From assembly GCA_902789225.1 (NCBI GenBank), contig CADANC010000003.1, positions 1 to 58,730 on the forward strand: a stretch of DNA of 58,730 nt, in the 5' to 3' direction. A program made the translations under genes and the position numbers. Of the stretch, positions 1 to 8,864 are shown piece by piece; within the stretch, counting starts at the first letter, position 1; every line of letters starts with the position of its first letter. A model generated the notes under the pieces. That model saw nothing but the letters and a program-made list of their open reading frames with translations, was not told where the DNA came from and searched no databases. The DNA is from an uncultured Erysipelotrichaceae bacterium. GTDB lineage: Bacteria > Bacillota_I > Bacilli_A > RF39 > UBA660.

Positions 1-147
1 ACACTAATGAATGTAGATGATACTATTGAAGGAGCAAAAGAAGCTTCAAAATACTGGACTATTCATTATGAAATACCAAAATATAAAGAACAAAGAGCAG
101 TAGAAAGAGCCGAAAGTATAGGCAAATACTGGGAAAGAGCGTCATAG
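1..147 (+). CDS. 3' end of an unknown gene (partial)
   Basis: Frame 1 is open from the left edge to a TAG at 145-147, giving the last 48 residues of a protein. The tail is charged and aromatic, with two Tyr-Trp pairs (KYWT and KYWERAS) and no membrane segment. The stop is followed at once by the ribosome binding site of the next gene (GGAGG at 147-151), so the two are very probably co-transcribed. I do not recognise the family. The start lies outside the window. Confidence 0.6.
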   Translation, partial: TLMNVDDTIEGAKEASKYWTIHYEIPKYKEQRAVERAESIGKYWERAS

Positions 148-158
148 GAGGTGTAAAT

Positions 159-2060
159 ATGGCATGTTTAAACGAAATAACTTGTGATAGTGATATTGGA
201 GCATCTCCATTCATTATTGCAGAAAAAGGAACAATAGCATCAGCAGCAGAAGAAATAGAATCCCTAGGAACACAAATTGGAGAAGCAATATCACAAATAG
301 AAGCTGAAATATCAGGTGGAGGTTTAGATGAATATTCACTATATGTAAATGGATCTTCCCCTGCATATGATGAAGCAATGAAAATAGTACAAGACTTAAC
401 AACAATAAAAGAAGATTTATCAAAATTAGCTGAATCATATGAACAAAACTTACTAGAACATTATTCTGAAGAATTAGATAATTATATTGAAAAAGTAAAA
501 GTAAAAATAGAAGAATTAAAAGGTCAATTAGCTGCTAAAGAAAAAGAATTAGCTGCTAAAGAAGAAGCATATAAAAGTACTAGAAATGATCCTGATAGAC
601 CATCATATAAAGCTGATATTGATGCACTAAAAGGTGAAATAGATAAACTTAATGAAGAAATAAAAAAATATGAAAAGAAACTAGAAGAAGCAGAACAAGC
701 AAAAGCTGGAATAGATGCACAAGTAGAAAAAATTGTAGCAGCTAATAGCCCAGGGTCAACAAGTTCAAATTCTAGTTCAAGTTCTAACTCAAGTTATATA
801 CCAAGTACCGGAGGAAACCCAGGTGGCAACTCAGGAGGAACACAAAACCCAGGTGATAAACCAGATGAAAATACAGATGATGACAAAATAAAAATAGACT
901 ATGATTTAAATAAAGATAAAGTACAATTTGTTGAATCAAAATCATATATTAAATCAAGTAAAGAAGAACAATCAGAAATAGATAAATATATAGAAGAATT
1001 AAAGAAAAAAGGAAAAGTTCCTGAAAACTTTACAGGATACTTCTATGATAAAGCTAATAATAGAATTTTATATTTAACAAAAGGAAAACTAGAAAAAGTA
1101 AATAAACCTGCATTAATAGATGGAAAATTCTTCTATTTCAAGGATGGAATTGCTCATATAATAAATCATAACTATACAGCAAAGAACATGAATATTCCAT
1201 ACTATAATTTAGAAAAAGGATTATTAGTAGATGGTAAAACATATACTAAAGAAGAACTTGCTAAAATATTTAAAGAAGCCCCTTCTCTAGCTACTTCAGC
1301 AGCAGGTATATCATACATATTAGGAAAGAATGTAGATCCTACTGAATTAACTAAAATTCAAGGATGGGATTATAAAGCTAATCAAGACTTAAATGGACTT
1401 AAATTAGCAGAACAATATAATGTTAAAGCATTTACAACAAACAATCCTGATTATGTAACTACTGCTATTAAAAAAGGTTATCCAGTAACTGTTGCTAAAG
1501 AAGATGGATATATAACAGTTGTAGGCGTAGATGAAAAAGGCAACTATCAAGTAATAGATCCAAAGAATGAGAAATCTCTTACAACTACAGTTAAAGAAGA
1601 TGAATTATTCGCTATGGTCAAAAAAGATGGTGAATCAAGATATACTATCTATGGAGCAAAATCTCCAGAAGAATATGATAAAACAAAAACAAATGTTACA
1701 GATATAAGACAACATACAGTAGATCAAACTGGAGATAACAATAACGATAATAATCAAAACAACAATAATCAAAACAATACTAATAATGGCCAAAATAACA
1801 ACACAAATAATCAAGATAACGCAAGTAATCAAAACAATAATACAAATCAAAATACAACAAGCAACGATAATAATGGTCAAAATACATCAAATAATACAAA
1901 TAATGAAAACACTACAAACCAAAATAATAACGGAAATACACAAAATAATAGCAATGATACAAATTCACAAAATACAACTAACGATTCAAATAACAATAAA
2001 AATACAAATAATGAGAATACTGCAAATCAAAACAATAACACAAACGCTCAAAACGTGTAA
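159..2060 (+). CDS. large coiled-coil protein with degenerate C39-like domain and Asn-rich tail
   Basis: This 633-residue protein has a good start: GGAGG seven bases before ATG. It has no signal peptide or membrane segment. Order: an N-terminal part with a long charged coiled coil (about residues 60-195); a Ser/Gly/Pro linker (about 200-240); a middle region; a domain at about 370-510 resembling the C39-like peptidase fold; and an Asn/Thr/Gln-rich tail from about 525 to the end. In the C39-like domain the usual CGPT..A motif reads PSLATSAAGISYILG, so the nucleophilic Cys is absent, and the usual His before the GVD strand is replaced in DGYITVVGVD; the DP motif is kept (VIDPKNE). I infer a non-catalytic binding domain. 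The layout (coiled coil, no Sec signal, low-complexity tail) would suit export by a type VII-like route, but no such gene is visible. It is co-directional with the partial gene before it and convergent with the next. Confidence 0.75.
   Translation: MACLNEITCDSDIGASPFIIAEKGTIASAAEEIESLGTQIGEAISQIEAEISGGGLDEYSLYVNGSSPAYDEAMKIVQDLTTIKEDLSKLAESYEQNLLEHYSEELDNYIEKVKVKIEELKGQLAAKEKELAAKEEAYKSTRNDPDRPSYKADIDALKGEIDKLNEEIKKYEKKLEEAEQAKAGIDAQVEKIVAANSPGSTSSNSSSSSNSSYIPSTGGNPGGNSGGTQNPGDKPDENTDDDKIKIDYDLNKDKVQFVESKSYIKSSKEEQSEIDKYIEELKKKGKVPENFTGYFYDKANNRILYLTKGKLEKVNKPALIDGKFFYFKDGIAHIINHNYTAKNMNIPYYNLEKGLLVDGKTYTKEELAKIFKEAPSLATSAAGISYILGKNVDPTELTKIQGWDYKANQDLNGLKLAEQYNVKAFTTNNPDYVTTAIKKGYPVTVAKEDGYITVVGVDEKGNYQVIDPKNEKSLTTTVKEDELFAMVKKDGESRYTIYGAKSPEEYDKTKTNVTDIRQHTVDQTGDNNNDNNQNNNNQNNTNNGQNNNTNNQDNASNQNNNTNQNTTSNDNNGQNTSNNTNNENTTNQNNNGNTQNNSNDTNSQNTTNDSNNNKNTNNENTANQNNNTNAQNV
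1735..2055 (+). repeat. low-complexity AAT/AAC/ACA tract coding the Asn-rich tail
   Basis: About 320 bases consist of irregular short repeats of AAT, AAC, ACA and CAA codons that encode the Asn/Gln/Thr tail. No single unit repeats exactly, but related blocks such as AATACAAATAAT recur. Such tracts can change length by slippage. Confidence 0.7.
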
Positions 2061-2070
2061 TAAAACAAAT

Positions 2071-2095
2071 AAAAAGGATATTAAATATCCTTTTT
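2071..2095. terminator. bidirectional terminator between convergent genes
   Basis: The arm AAAAAGGATAT, a 3-base loop and the arm ATATCCTTTTT form a perfect 11-bp hairpin with A and T tracts on both sides. It can end the plus-strand gene before it and the minus-strand zinc-ribbon gene after it. Confidence 0.85.
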
Positions 2096-2096
2096 A

Positions 2097-2330
2097 TTAT
2101 GACTTTTTACTATCTCTTTTAAAAATACGAATATGTGGATGACTACTATGATCCTTACAACGACGTAAATCTGCAGTAAATGATTTATTACAATTATTAC
2201 AATAATAAGAATAAACACTATCACGAGTCTTAACTAAAGGCCTATCACAGATAGGACAATTAGGAATAACATTTAAGTTACTATCAATTAATCCATTCTC
2301 ATACATTAAAGCAAACATATTAAGATCCAT
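2097..2330 (-). CDS. small zinc-ribbon protein
   Basis: A 77-residue protein with two Cys pairs (CPICDRPL and YYCNNCNKSF) about 19 residues apart, the pattern of a zinc ribbon. The C-terminal third is basic and His-rich (CKDHSSHPHIRIFKR). I chose the ATG at 2330 because AAAGGAA lies about ten bases upstream; an in-frame ATG at 2357 has no ribosome binding site. No function beyond zinc and probable nucleic-acid or protein binding can be assigned. It ends at the shared bidirectional terminator. Confidence 0.65.
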   Translation of the reverse strand: MDLNMFALMYENGLIDSNLNVIPNCPICDRPLVKTRDSVYSYYCNNCNKSFTADLRRCKDHSSHPHIRIFKRDSKKS

Positions 2331-2399
2331 AATATCACTATTCCTTTCTAACAACATAATATACTACATAAAAATAATATATTTGTAAAGAAATAAAAA

Positions 2400-2939
2400 T
2401 TACAATAGATTATTTAAATTAAGTTTATTAAATTTTATATCATAATAATCACAAAATATAGAACAATAATATTTATCTTCATCAACCAATAAATCTTTAA
2501 TATTAGAATCACACCCAATATTATTAAATCCAATTTGTAAGCCTAAACCCTTTAGTTTACTATAGGCTTCTTTTTTTACCCATAAAATTAATCTATCTTT
2601 ATTATCCTCTACTCCATTCAAAAATCTAATAGAAACATCATCACTAATAATTCTAGTTTTCTCTTCTATATCAATTCCAACTTCATAATTCGAAATAACA
2701 CAAGCAATATAATTTTTAGAATGAGAGTAATTAAAAAATATATTAGAATTTTTAAAATAAGGCTTTCCATTATCATTAAAAACAATTTCATCTAAAGAAA
2801 TACCAAAAATATTTAGCATTCTTTCTAATACTACCCTAGCCTGATCAGTTTCTAATCTATCTGAATTCTTAGAAACATCAATTTCAGATTTGTTAATAAT
2901 AACATAATAAAGATTATCTTCAAAATTATAATTAATCAT
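2400..2939 (-). CDS. 4'-phosphopantetheinyl transferase, Sfp-like
   Basis: It transfers the phosphopantetheine arm of CoA to a serine of a carrier protein. All three family motifs are visible: GKPYF (58-62) followed by FNYSHS (69-74); the Mg-binding GIDIE (88-92); and WVKKEAYSK (120-128), the W..KEA..K signature. At 179 residues it is short for the Sfp group (usually about 220). The C-terminal part is reduced. No polyketide, peptide-synthetase or fatty-acid carrier gene is present in this window, so its partner is unknown; it may serve the housekeeping acyl carrier protein. The start overlaps the end of a 32-codon reading frame, suggesting translational coupling. Confidence 0.85.
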   Translation of the reverse strand: MINYNFEDNLYYVIINKSEIDVSKNSDRLETDQARVVLERMLNIFGISLDEIVFNDNGKPYFKNSNIFFNYSHSKNYIACVISNYEVGIDIEEKTRIISDDVSIRFLNGVEDNKDRLILWVKKEAYSKLKGLGLQIGFNNIGCDSNIKDLLVDEDKYYCSIFCDYYDIKFNKLNLNNLL

Positions 2940-3030
2940 TAATAATTCCTTTTAAAGAGATAACTGGTACCCTATTAACATCATATCTAATATTTTTTAA
3001 TTCATTTATAAACTTAACCAATTCATTCAT
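2932..3030 (-). CDS. 32-residue peptide coupled to the phosphopantetheinyl transferase
   Basis: A short frame starts at ATG 3030 with AGGTGAT five bases upstream, and its TAA (2932-2934) overlaps the ATG of the phosphopantetheinyl transferase (2939). The peptide begins MNELVKFINELKN and has no membrane or Cys motif. The good ribosome binding site and the stop-start overlap argue that it is translated, either as a small protein or as a leader that delivers ribosomes to the next gene. No homologue is recognised. Confidence 0.45.
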   Translation of the reverse strand: MNELVKFINELKNIRYDVNRVPVISLKGIIND

Positions 3031-3050
3031 ATTAATCACCTAAGAATACT

Positions 3051-3575
3051 TTAGTCCTTACTAGTCATAACATTTCTTTTATCTAAAGGTAAAACTACAT
3101 TATTATTATTAACACCAACCTTATTAGCCAATTCTATAGCCTCTTTTAATAAATCTACTAAATTATTATAAGGATCTTTATTAGTGTCTTTTTTATATAA
3201 CCAATCTAAATATCTAATCTTTCTAGCATCATCTGGTCTTCCATAAATAACTTTACCTGTATGAATCCAATATCCAAATTCAACATTTGTAGTAAAAGCA
3301 GGCATATCAGGTAAAATACGAGGAACCCAAAACAATATAACTGAAGCATTAGATAAGGCTTCTCTTTCCCATTCAACTTGATCTAAATAATCTCCTCTAG
3401 GTTTTAATGTTGAATATTCAGGATCATATACTATGCCATCAAAACCAATATCTTCAATTAACTTACAAGCATCAACTCTCCAAGAATGGACACTATCATC
3501 TCTAGGAGTAGGCCCAGCTAAAAATATAGATTTTTTTCCTTTTAAAACCTCTTGATCAGAATAATTTATAACCAT
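3051..3575 (-). CDS. nucleoside 2-deoxyribosyltransferase-like protein
   Basis: The 174-residue sequence opens with a Rossmann-like strand followed by IFLAGPTPRDD, the AGP signature of the nucleoside 2-deoxyribosyltransferase-like family. Further matches are YDPEYSTLKPRGDYLDQVEWE, WVPRILPDMPAFTTNVEFG and a terminal charged tail. The family breaks or exchanges N-glycosidic bonds of nucleotides or related compounds; substrate here cannot be told. Start ATG 3575 has GAGGTG nearby. It lies just upstream of the 32-residue peptide and phosphopantetheinyl transferase and may share their transcript. Confidence 0.75.
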   Translation of the reverse strand: MVINYSDQEVLKGKKSIFLAGPTPRDDSVHSWRVDACKLIEDIGFDGIVYDPEYSTLKPRGDYLDQVEWEREALSNASVILFWVPRILPDMPAFTTNVEFGYWIHTGKVIYGRPDDARKIRYLDWLYKKDTNKDPYNNLVDLLKEAIELANKVGVNNNNVVLPLDKRNVMTSKD

Positions 3576-3601
3576 AATTTCACCTCAATTTAAATTATAT
3601 A

Positions 3602-5212
3602 TTAAATAGATAAACTATCAAATTTCTTTGCAGATACTTTAATTAAATATAAATATAAAATAATATCTATAAAAAGATAAGCACCTAAGAAAATAAGCAA
3701 TAATGTCACAGGATTAACCAATTCAATCAATTTACTAATCAATAACACTGATCCAAGTAAAAGTAACATTCCAATAAGTACAGATAGAAATGAACTAGTA
3801 CTTTGTTTAACAACTTCAGAACTATTTTCAAAATCTAGTTTTGGATACTTTAAATTCATAATTAATCCAATAAAATGTGATACTAAAGGTATCAATATAG
3901 AAAATGCAAGTAACAATAACATTTCAATAATACTTAATCTAAAACGAATAAATAATATAATATCACCTATAATTATAGGAATTGTAGTAATTAAAAGTGC
4001 TGCATATACTTTAGACATTAAAATAGTTTTAGTATTAATAGGAAGAGATTTTAAAATATTTATATTCTTACCTTCCAAACTAATAACAGAATTAGTAATA
4101 GATGTCATAAAAGCAGCAAAAGATATTAAAACAAATATAAATATAGATAAATAAGAATCTAATATCTTTACAGGCATTACACTCTTCAACAAATCAAATG
4201 CATCATTATATTTAACACATAAACCAATTACAACAATAATAAATAAAACTAAAGAAAATCCAGCATTAACAATAAAGACCGGTGTCTTAAAGAATGTATT
4301 TAACTCTTTTTTAATTAATGATATAGTCTTAGGTCTAGATTTAATAACTAAATTATCAATTCTAACACTCTTAGAAGTACTAACATTCTTAAGTCTTGAA
4401 TTAATCTTAAAATAGAATTTACTTAAGATAAATAAAGTAATAATGAATAAAACAATATTAATTAAAATAAATACTAATAAGTCAACTATATTAAAATCAG
4501 TTACTAATTTAGCATAAATTCCTGCAGGATAATACAACTTAATAATAAAATCATTAATACTAGTAGCATGTGCTGCAATCTTCTCGAAAATAGAATCCAT
4601 ATTCATAGAAAAAACAAATACAGCTAATATAATTACAAATGAAACTAATATTTGAGTAAAGTTTTTAAATTTAAATCTACTAGATATACTAGATGTTATA
4701 ACCCCAATAATACAAGATAGTATTACAGGTATAACAGGAAGAAACAAAATCATAACAAAACTAGTTAAAAAGAATGTCCACTCTAAACTATCAGCCCATC
4801 TAATATATGCAACAATCAAAGGAATAATAAATAATGCATTAAATATTAATTCAAATAAATAAAACTTAAATATTCTTACAAATAATACAGTACTTCTTTT
4901 AATAGGTAAAGATAATAATAATTGATCATCCTTACAATTAAATAATAATGAACCAGTCTTATATACACCTTCAACAACAACCATTATAGAAGTACCAAAA
5001 ACAACCAAAGAAATAACTAAAACTTGTAAATGCATAGGAGCTAGTTTTTCAAAAATTATATTAGCATTAGACCATATAGCAAACATAAAAGCAAAAGATA
5101 AAAACAAAGGAAGTATAATATTATTGTTTTTATTATCTTTCTTTTGTCTTATCTTAAAGATATTCATATCACTAGTCATACATGCTTTTAATAAAGATAA
5201 TATTTTCTTCAT
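3602..5212 (-). CDS. ABC transporter permease (exporter type)
   Basis: A 536-residue integral membrane protein with about 12 hydrophobic segments in two halves separated by a soluble stretch (about 275-305). Its stop-start spacing to the ATPase gene upstream is only two bases, so the two form one transporter. The substrate is unknown; two-half permeases paired with a single ATPase of this kind are often drug, lipid or peptide exporters, but no motif decides. It ends with a TAA at 3602 before the deoxyribosyltransferase-like gene. Confidence 0.8.
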   Translation of the reverse strand: MKKILSLLKACMTSDMNIFKIRQKKDNKNNNIILPLFLSFAFMFAIWSNANIIFEKLAPMHLQVLVISLVVFGTSIMVVVEGVYKTGSLLFNCKDDQLLLSLPIKRSTVLFVRIFKFYLFELIFNALFIIPLIVAYIRWADSLEWTFFLTSFVMILFLPVIPVILSCIIGVITSSISSRFKFKNFTQILVSFVIILAVFVFSMNMDSIFEKIAAHATSINDFIIKLYYPAGIYAKLVTDFNIVDLLVFILINIVLFIITLFILSKFYFKINSRLKNVSTSKSVRIDNLVIKSRPKTISLIKKELNTFFKTPVFIVNAGFSLVLFIIVVIGLCVKYNDAFDLLKSVMPVKILDSYLSIFIFVLISFAAFMTSITNSVISLEGKNINILKSLPINTKTILMSKVYAALLITTIPIIIGDIILFIRFRLSIIEMLLLLAFSILIPLVSHFIGLIMNLKYPKLDFENSSEVVKQSTSSFLSVLIGMLLLLGSVLLISKLIELVNPVTLLLIFLGAYLFIDIILYLYLIKVSAKKFDSLSI

Positions 5213-5214
5213 AA

Positions 5215-5919
5215 TTATCCCTCAAGTTCCATAAATACTTTTTCAAGAGATTTATCGCCTTTAATTTCCTTCATACTTCCAGCTTTTACTAACTTTCCAT
5301 TTTTAATAATTGCTACCCTAGTACATAACTTTTCAGCAACATCTAGTATATGTGTAGAATAAAATACTATTTTACCCTCTTTAACCATTTCATTTAATAC
5401 TTCTTTAATATCAAATACAGCTTTAGGATCAAGTCCTACAAAAGGCTCATCCATTATTAAAATTCTAGGATCATGAGCAAGTGCAGATATTAAAACAACC
5501 TTTTGTTTCATACCATGAGAATAACTATCAATAGTATCACCTAATTTATCTTCCATATCAAATAACTTAGCATATTTCTTTATATTTTTCTCTCTAGTTT
5601 CAGTATCAATATCATACATATCACAAATAAAATTAATATAATCAATTGCTTTCATATGTTCATATGTTTCAGGATTATCTGGCACAAAAGCCATTAACTT
5701 TTTACATTCAACAGGATTATCTTTAATAGACATACCATCTATTAAAATATCTCCTTCATCAAAATCATGAATTCCAACAATTGACTTAATCAAAGTAGTT
5801 TTACCAGCTCCATTATGTCCAATAAAAGCAAAAATATCTCCATCATTAACATCAAAACTAACATTGTCTACTGCTTTCTTACTTCCATACTTTTTAGTAA
5901 CATTTTTAATCTCAATCAT
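5215..5919 (-). CDS. ABC transporter ATP-binding protein
   Basis: A 234-residue ABC ATPase: Walker A GHNGAGKTT (about 33-41), signature YSHGMKQK, Walker B ILIMDEPF followed by VGLDP, and the switch His in YSTHIL. I placed the start at ATG 5919 (MIEIKNV) because GAGGAG lies seven bases upstream; a longer frame adds five residues without support. The signature reads SHGMKQ in place of LSGGQ, common in ABC-2-like exporter ATPases. It powers the permease encoded immediately downstream. Confidence 0.92.
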   Translation of the reverse strand: MIEIKNVTKKYGSKKAVDNVSFDVNDGDIFAFIGHNGAGKTTLIKSIVGIHDFDEGDILIDGMSIKDNPVECKKLMAFVPDNPETYEHMKAIDYINFICDMYDIDTETREKNIKKYAKLFDMEDKLGDTIDSYSHGMKQKVVLISALAHDPRILIMDEPFVGLDPKAVFDIKEVLNEMVKEGKIVFYSTHILDVAEKLCTRVAIIKNGKLVKAGSMKEIKGDKSLEKVFMELEG

Positions 5920-5953
5920 ACAAAATCTCCTCAATAATTATTATAACAAATTA

Positions 5954-6622
5954 TCACCATATAAAAGGTATTAACTTATATTTAACTTTCTTCTGATATT
6001 CCTTATATCCTTTCAAATCTCTTCCTAATACTTTTTCCTCATTATTAATTCTTTTTATAATAATAAAAGGATATATTAAAAAAATAACAAACGAAATAAT
6101 AGAACCTAATATTAAAGGAATAGATAAAAACAAAAATATTGTAACAGTATACATAGGATGTCTCACTATACTATATAATCCAGTATCGATTAATTTTTGA
6201 TTATCTTCTACTTCAACAGTTCTTAATAAAAATGAATTTTCTCTTAAAACTTCAGCATATAAAATATAAAAAACAATAAAAACTGCCGAAGAAATCCATG
6301 TAACAATATTTGGTAATATAAACCATTCAAATCGATAATTTAAACCAGCTATAATAAAACCACTAATAAACATTAAACCACTTAATACTAATACCCATTT
6401 TTGTTCATTTTCTTTTTCTATATTATTTAATCTTCTTTTTAATAAATCAGGATTAAAAATCATTAAAATCATTCCAAGAATAAACATAGGAATAAATAAA
6501 ACTCCAATGAATAACCATCCTTGCCAATATGAAAAAGTACCAGGTAAAAACAATAACAATCCAATTATTAATAACCCAAAAACATACTTAAAAAGTGCCT
6601 CAAAAAATAATTTAAAATTCAT
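5954..6622 (-). CDS. membrane methyltransferase, isoprenylcysteine/phospholipid methyltransferase type
   Basis: 222 residues with five or six membrane segments and the family motif GLYSIVRHPMYT (about 150-161), in which the RHP.Y block binds S-adenosylmethionine. A conserved acidic stretch NNEEKVLGRDLKGY..Y near the end matches the EE..L motif of the ICMT/PEMT group. The natural substrate in bacteria is usually unknown. It lies 34 bases before the ABC ATPase and could be part of the same transcript. Confidence 0.8.
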   Translation of the reverse strand: MNFKLFFEALFKYVFGLLIIGLLLFLPGTFSYWQGWLFIGVLFIPMFILGMILMIFNPDLLKRRLNNIEKENEQKWVLVLSGLMFISGFIIAGLNYRFEWFILPNIVTWISSAVFIVFYILYAEVLRENSFLLRTVEVEDNQKLIDTGLYSIVRHPMYTVTIFLFLSIPLILGSIISFVIFLIYPFIIIKRINNEEKVLGRDLKGYKEYQKKVKYKLIPFIW

Positions 6623-6637
6623 AAAGATCTCCTTAAA

Positions 6638-7075
6638 TCAAATCATTTTTCTAATTTTAATTGCTTCTTTTACATTATTTTCATTATTATTATATTTTAT
6701 AAAAATATCAAGAATTTTTACCAACTCATCTTTCTCATTTATAGAAAGTATATTAATTCTATCTTCTATACAAAATAATAATCTAGTAATTGAAATATCT
6801 TCTTCAGAAGTAAGTACTTCATCTACCATATCCATGCCAGATTCAATAAGAGATTCTTCAAGTAACCCATATTTATCAGAAAAAGAATCAATAATATCAA
6901 TTTTTTTTATAAAAGACTTAAAAAAAATTGTATGGGACATTTGAATGCTTTCTTCATCTTTTCCATATTCATGAAAATTATAATCTCTACTATCATGTCT
7001 AGCTACACCTTCATAAATATCCCCTAACCCATCAACAAGTCTAATACATTTATTATCATATCTTTTTAAGTTCAT
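6638..7075 (-). CDS. hypothetical protein with small Sm-like N-terminal region
   Basis: 145 residues, soluble. The start (KRYDNKCIRLVDGLG, then DIYEGVARHDSRDYNFHEYG) looks like the short beta-rich Sm-like domain found in several unnamed Bacillota proteins; the remainder is acidic and helical. No catalytic motif can be named. It is 15 bases upstream of the membrane methyltransferase and probably co-transcribed with it. Confidence 0.6.
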   Translation of the reverse strand: MNLKRYDNKCIRLVDGLGDIYEGVARHDSRDYNFHEYGKDEESIQMSHTIFFKSFIKKIDIIDSFSDKYGLLEESLIESGMDMVDEVLTSEEDISITRLLFCIEDRINILSINEKDELVKILDIFIKYNNNENNVKEAIKIRKMI

Positions 7076-7141
7076 ATTATATTCTCCAATACTTTATACT
7101 CATTACATACAAATTAATTATATCTCATACAAACAAAAAAA

Positions 7142-7169
7142 TAAAAAAATATTCCTAATAAAGGAATAT
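7142..7169 (-). terminator. intrinsic terminator
   Basis: ATATTCCT, a 5-base loop and AGGAATAT form an 8-bp stem followed on the minus strand by a run of seven T. It closes the unit ending with the gene at 7180-7461. Confidence 0.8.
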
Positions 7170-7179
7170 ATAAAAAGTA

Positions 7180-7461
7180 TTAATCAATATCGTTAGATTG
7201 ATCCCCATGATATGTTGAAATATTATTCCATTGATTTTGAATTCTAGGAGGATTTGGTTGATATAACATATCAAAAGCTAACCATACAGATGCAATTAAT
7301 AAAGCCACCAAAAGTACAATAAATTGTATTTTTGTCTTGCGATTAGGATTTTCTTTATAAGCAGCAAACCTACTAACAGTAAAGAAAAGCAATATTATAA
7401 TAATAGGAACTAATAAATATATTGAAAGCACTACTCCAGAATCAACAACATCTAAAAACAT
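7180..7461 (-). CDS. small two-segment membrane protein
   Basis: 93 residues with two hydrophobic segments flanking a basic loop (RFAAYKENPNRKTK) and a polar Asn-rich C-terminus. The ATG at 7461 (MFLDVV) has GGAAGGTG six bases upstream; a frame three residues longer begins with GTG and has no better site. It is 18 bases downstream of another small membrane protein and near an MFS carrier, so the three may act together. Function unknown. Confidence 0.6.
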   Translation of the reverse strand: MFLDVVDSGVVLSIYLLVPIIIILLFFTVSRFAAYKENPNRKTKIQFIVLLVALLIASVWLAFDMLYQPNPPRIQNQWNNISTYHGDQSNDID

Positions 7462-7479
7462 AAAAAACACCTTCCTTGT

Positions 7480-7818
7480 TTAAAAGCTAATAATAATTCC
7501 TGTTAAAAATGAAACACTATTTAAAAGTAAAGAAAATAAATAGTTATTTATTTTTAAATTCAAACACTTTTTATAATATAATGCTTCAACATAAAAAACA
7601 ATTATTTCACCAATAACAATATAAATAACATTAAAAAGATTACTATTTAATAATATAACTAAATGATATAAAACATTTAAAATTATATTAGTAATTATAT
7701 TAATAATCACAATATACTTATATTCATTTTTCTTCAATAGTAATATACTAGCAACAGAACATTCTATTCCTATAGTAATTATACATGATAAAAGGATACC
7801 TGCAACTATATTATCCAT
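7480..7818 (-). CDS. small three-to-four-segment membrane protein
   Basis: 112 residues, nearly all hydrophobic, with three or four membrane segments. The start ATG 7818 lies inside the last codons of the upstream MFS gene (8-base overlap), and its AAAGGGATG binding site is also within that gene, so translation is coupled. No family recognised; an accessory subunit of the MFS-like carrier is a reasonable guess. Confidence 0.6.
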   Translation of the reverse strand: MDNIVAGILLSCIITIGIECSVASILLLKKNEYKYIVIINIITNIILNVLYHLVILLNSNLFNVIYIVIGEIIVFYVEALYYKKCLNLKINNYLFSLLLNSVSFLTGIIISF

Positions 7819-8845
7819 ATTTTTTCATCCCTTTACAAAACAAAAAAAATATTAAAGCACTAGCAAAAACATTTAAAGGTAAAATAATTATATTAAATCC
7901 ATTTAATCCTGAAAAGTATAAGAGACTTCCTAAAAATAATGCTAAAGTATTTAATCCAAAAGCCCTTCCATAATTATTTAAATAATTAGATAACAGTATC
8001 AAAGTAATTGGCATAGTCATATTAAATAATAATATACTAGTTAAGGCTATTATCATACTTTTAAAAGAAAAAATAAATAATAAAGAAGAAATTAATAAAG
8101 AAAGAAATCCAACTTTTTCTAAACCAAATTTATCTGCTAACAAACCTCCTATTGCTTTTCCTAAAGCAACCATAATTACTGATAATAGTAATAAAGAAAA
8201 ACTACTCTTCCAACTATAATTTAAAATAAATCCAATATATCCTCTAATACAAATAGTTAAAAATATAAGATAAATAATAATTCTTTTTTTATATTTAAAA
8301 TCAAAAACAGAAATATTCTTTTGTTTAATATTTGTATTATATTTTTTATATAAAATACTTAATAATAAGATAGTAATAATTAGTAAAATAATGATTAAAT
8401 AAATAGGATACTCCAATTTATTAATACTACATCCAATGAATAAACCTAAAGCTCCCGGAGCAACATACAGCCCTATTTTAGAAGCTTTCTTATTAGATAT
8501 ATTTAAAACATCTATACCTCCACCAATATGAAACAAAGCATTACCTACTCCAATTAAAACAATAGGAATTATTGGAATCATATTAAGTAGATAAGCAATA
8601 AGAATTAAAAAACAACCAACTATACTAACAAGAGAATTCTTATTCTTATTATTAAATAAGATACCAAAAGGCAATTGTAAAACAAATGCTAAAAAATCAT
8701 ATAATAATATAAATAAAGATACTCTTGTAGTAATGCCAAACTCAGAAACTAAAAAATGATAAATAAAAGCAGCACAACACAAATCAACAACAAAATGAGA
8801 AAAAGAATATATAAAAACAATAAATTTATCTTTGATATATATCAC
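7811..8845 (-). CDS. MFS-type transporter
   Basis: 344 residues with about 11 membrane segments. The first segments contain FSHFVVDL and the middle has LFHIGGGIDVLN plus YVAPGALGLFIGC, a pattern seen in the fosmidomycin-resistance-like branch of the major facilitator superfamily. The start is a GTG with GAGG six to seven bases upstream. It is shorter than most MFS proteins (about 400). Substrate unknown. Two small membrane proteins follow in overlapping or close order. Confidence 0.7.
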   Translation of the reverse strand: MIYIKDKFIVFIYSFSHFVVDLCCAAFIYHFLVSEFGITTRVSLFILLYDFLAFVLQLPFGILFNNKNKNSLVSIVGCFLILIAYLLNMIPIIPIVLIGVGNALFHIGGGIDVLNISNKKASKIGLYVAPGALGLFIGCSINKLEYPIYLIIILLIITILLLSILYKKYNTNIKQKNISVFDFKYKKRIIIYLIFLTICIRGYIGFILNYSWKSSFSLLLLSVIMVALGKAIGGLLADKFGLEKVGFLSLLISSLLFIFSFKSMIIALTSILLFNMTMPITLILLSNYLNNYGRAFGLNTLALFLGSLLYFSGLNGFNIIILPLNVFASALIFFLFCKGMKKYG

Positions 8846-8864
8846 TCCTATCCTCTATCTTATA

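Noticed and set aside
1635-2142. Reading frames opposite and beside the Asn-rich tail
   Set aside because: Shadows of a low-complexity repeat; no ribosome binding sites and composition like Ile/Thr runs.
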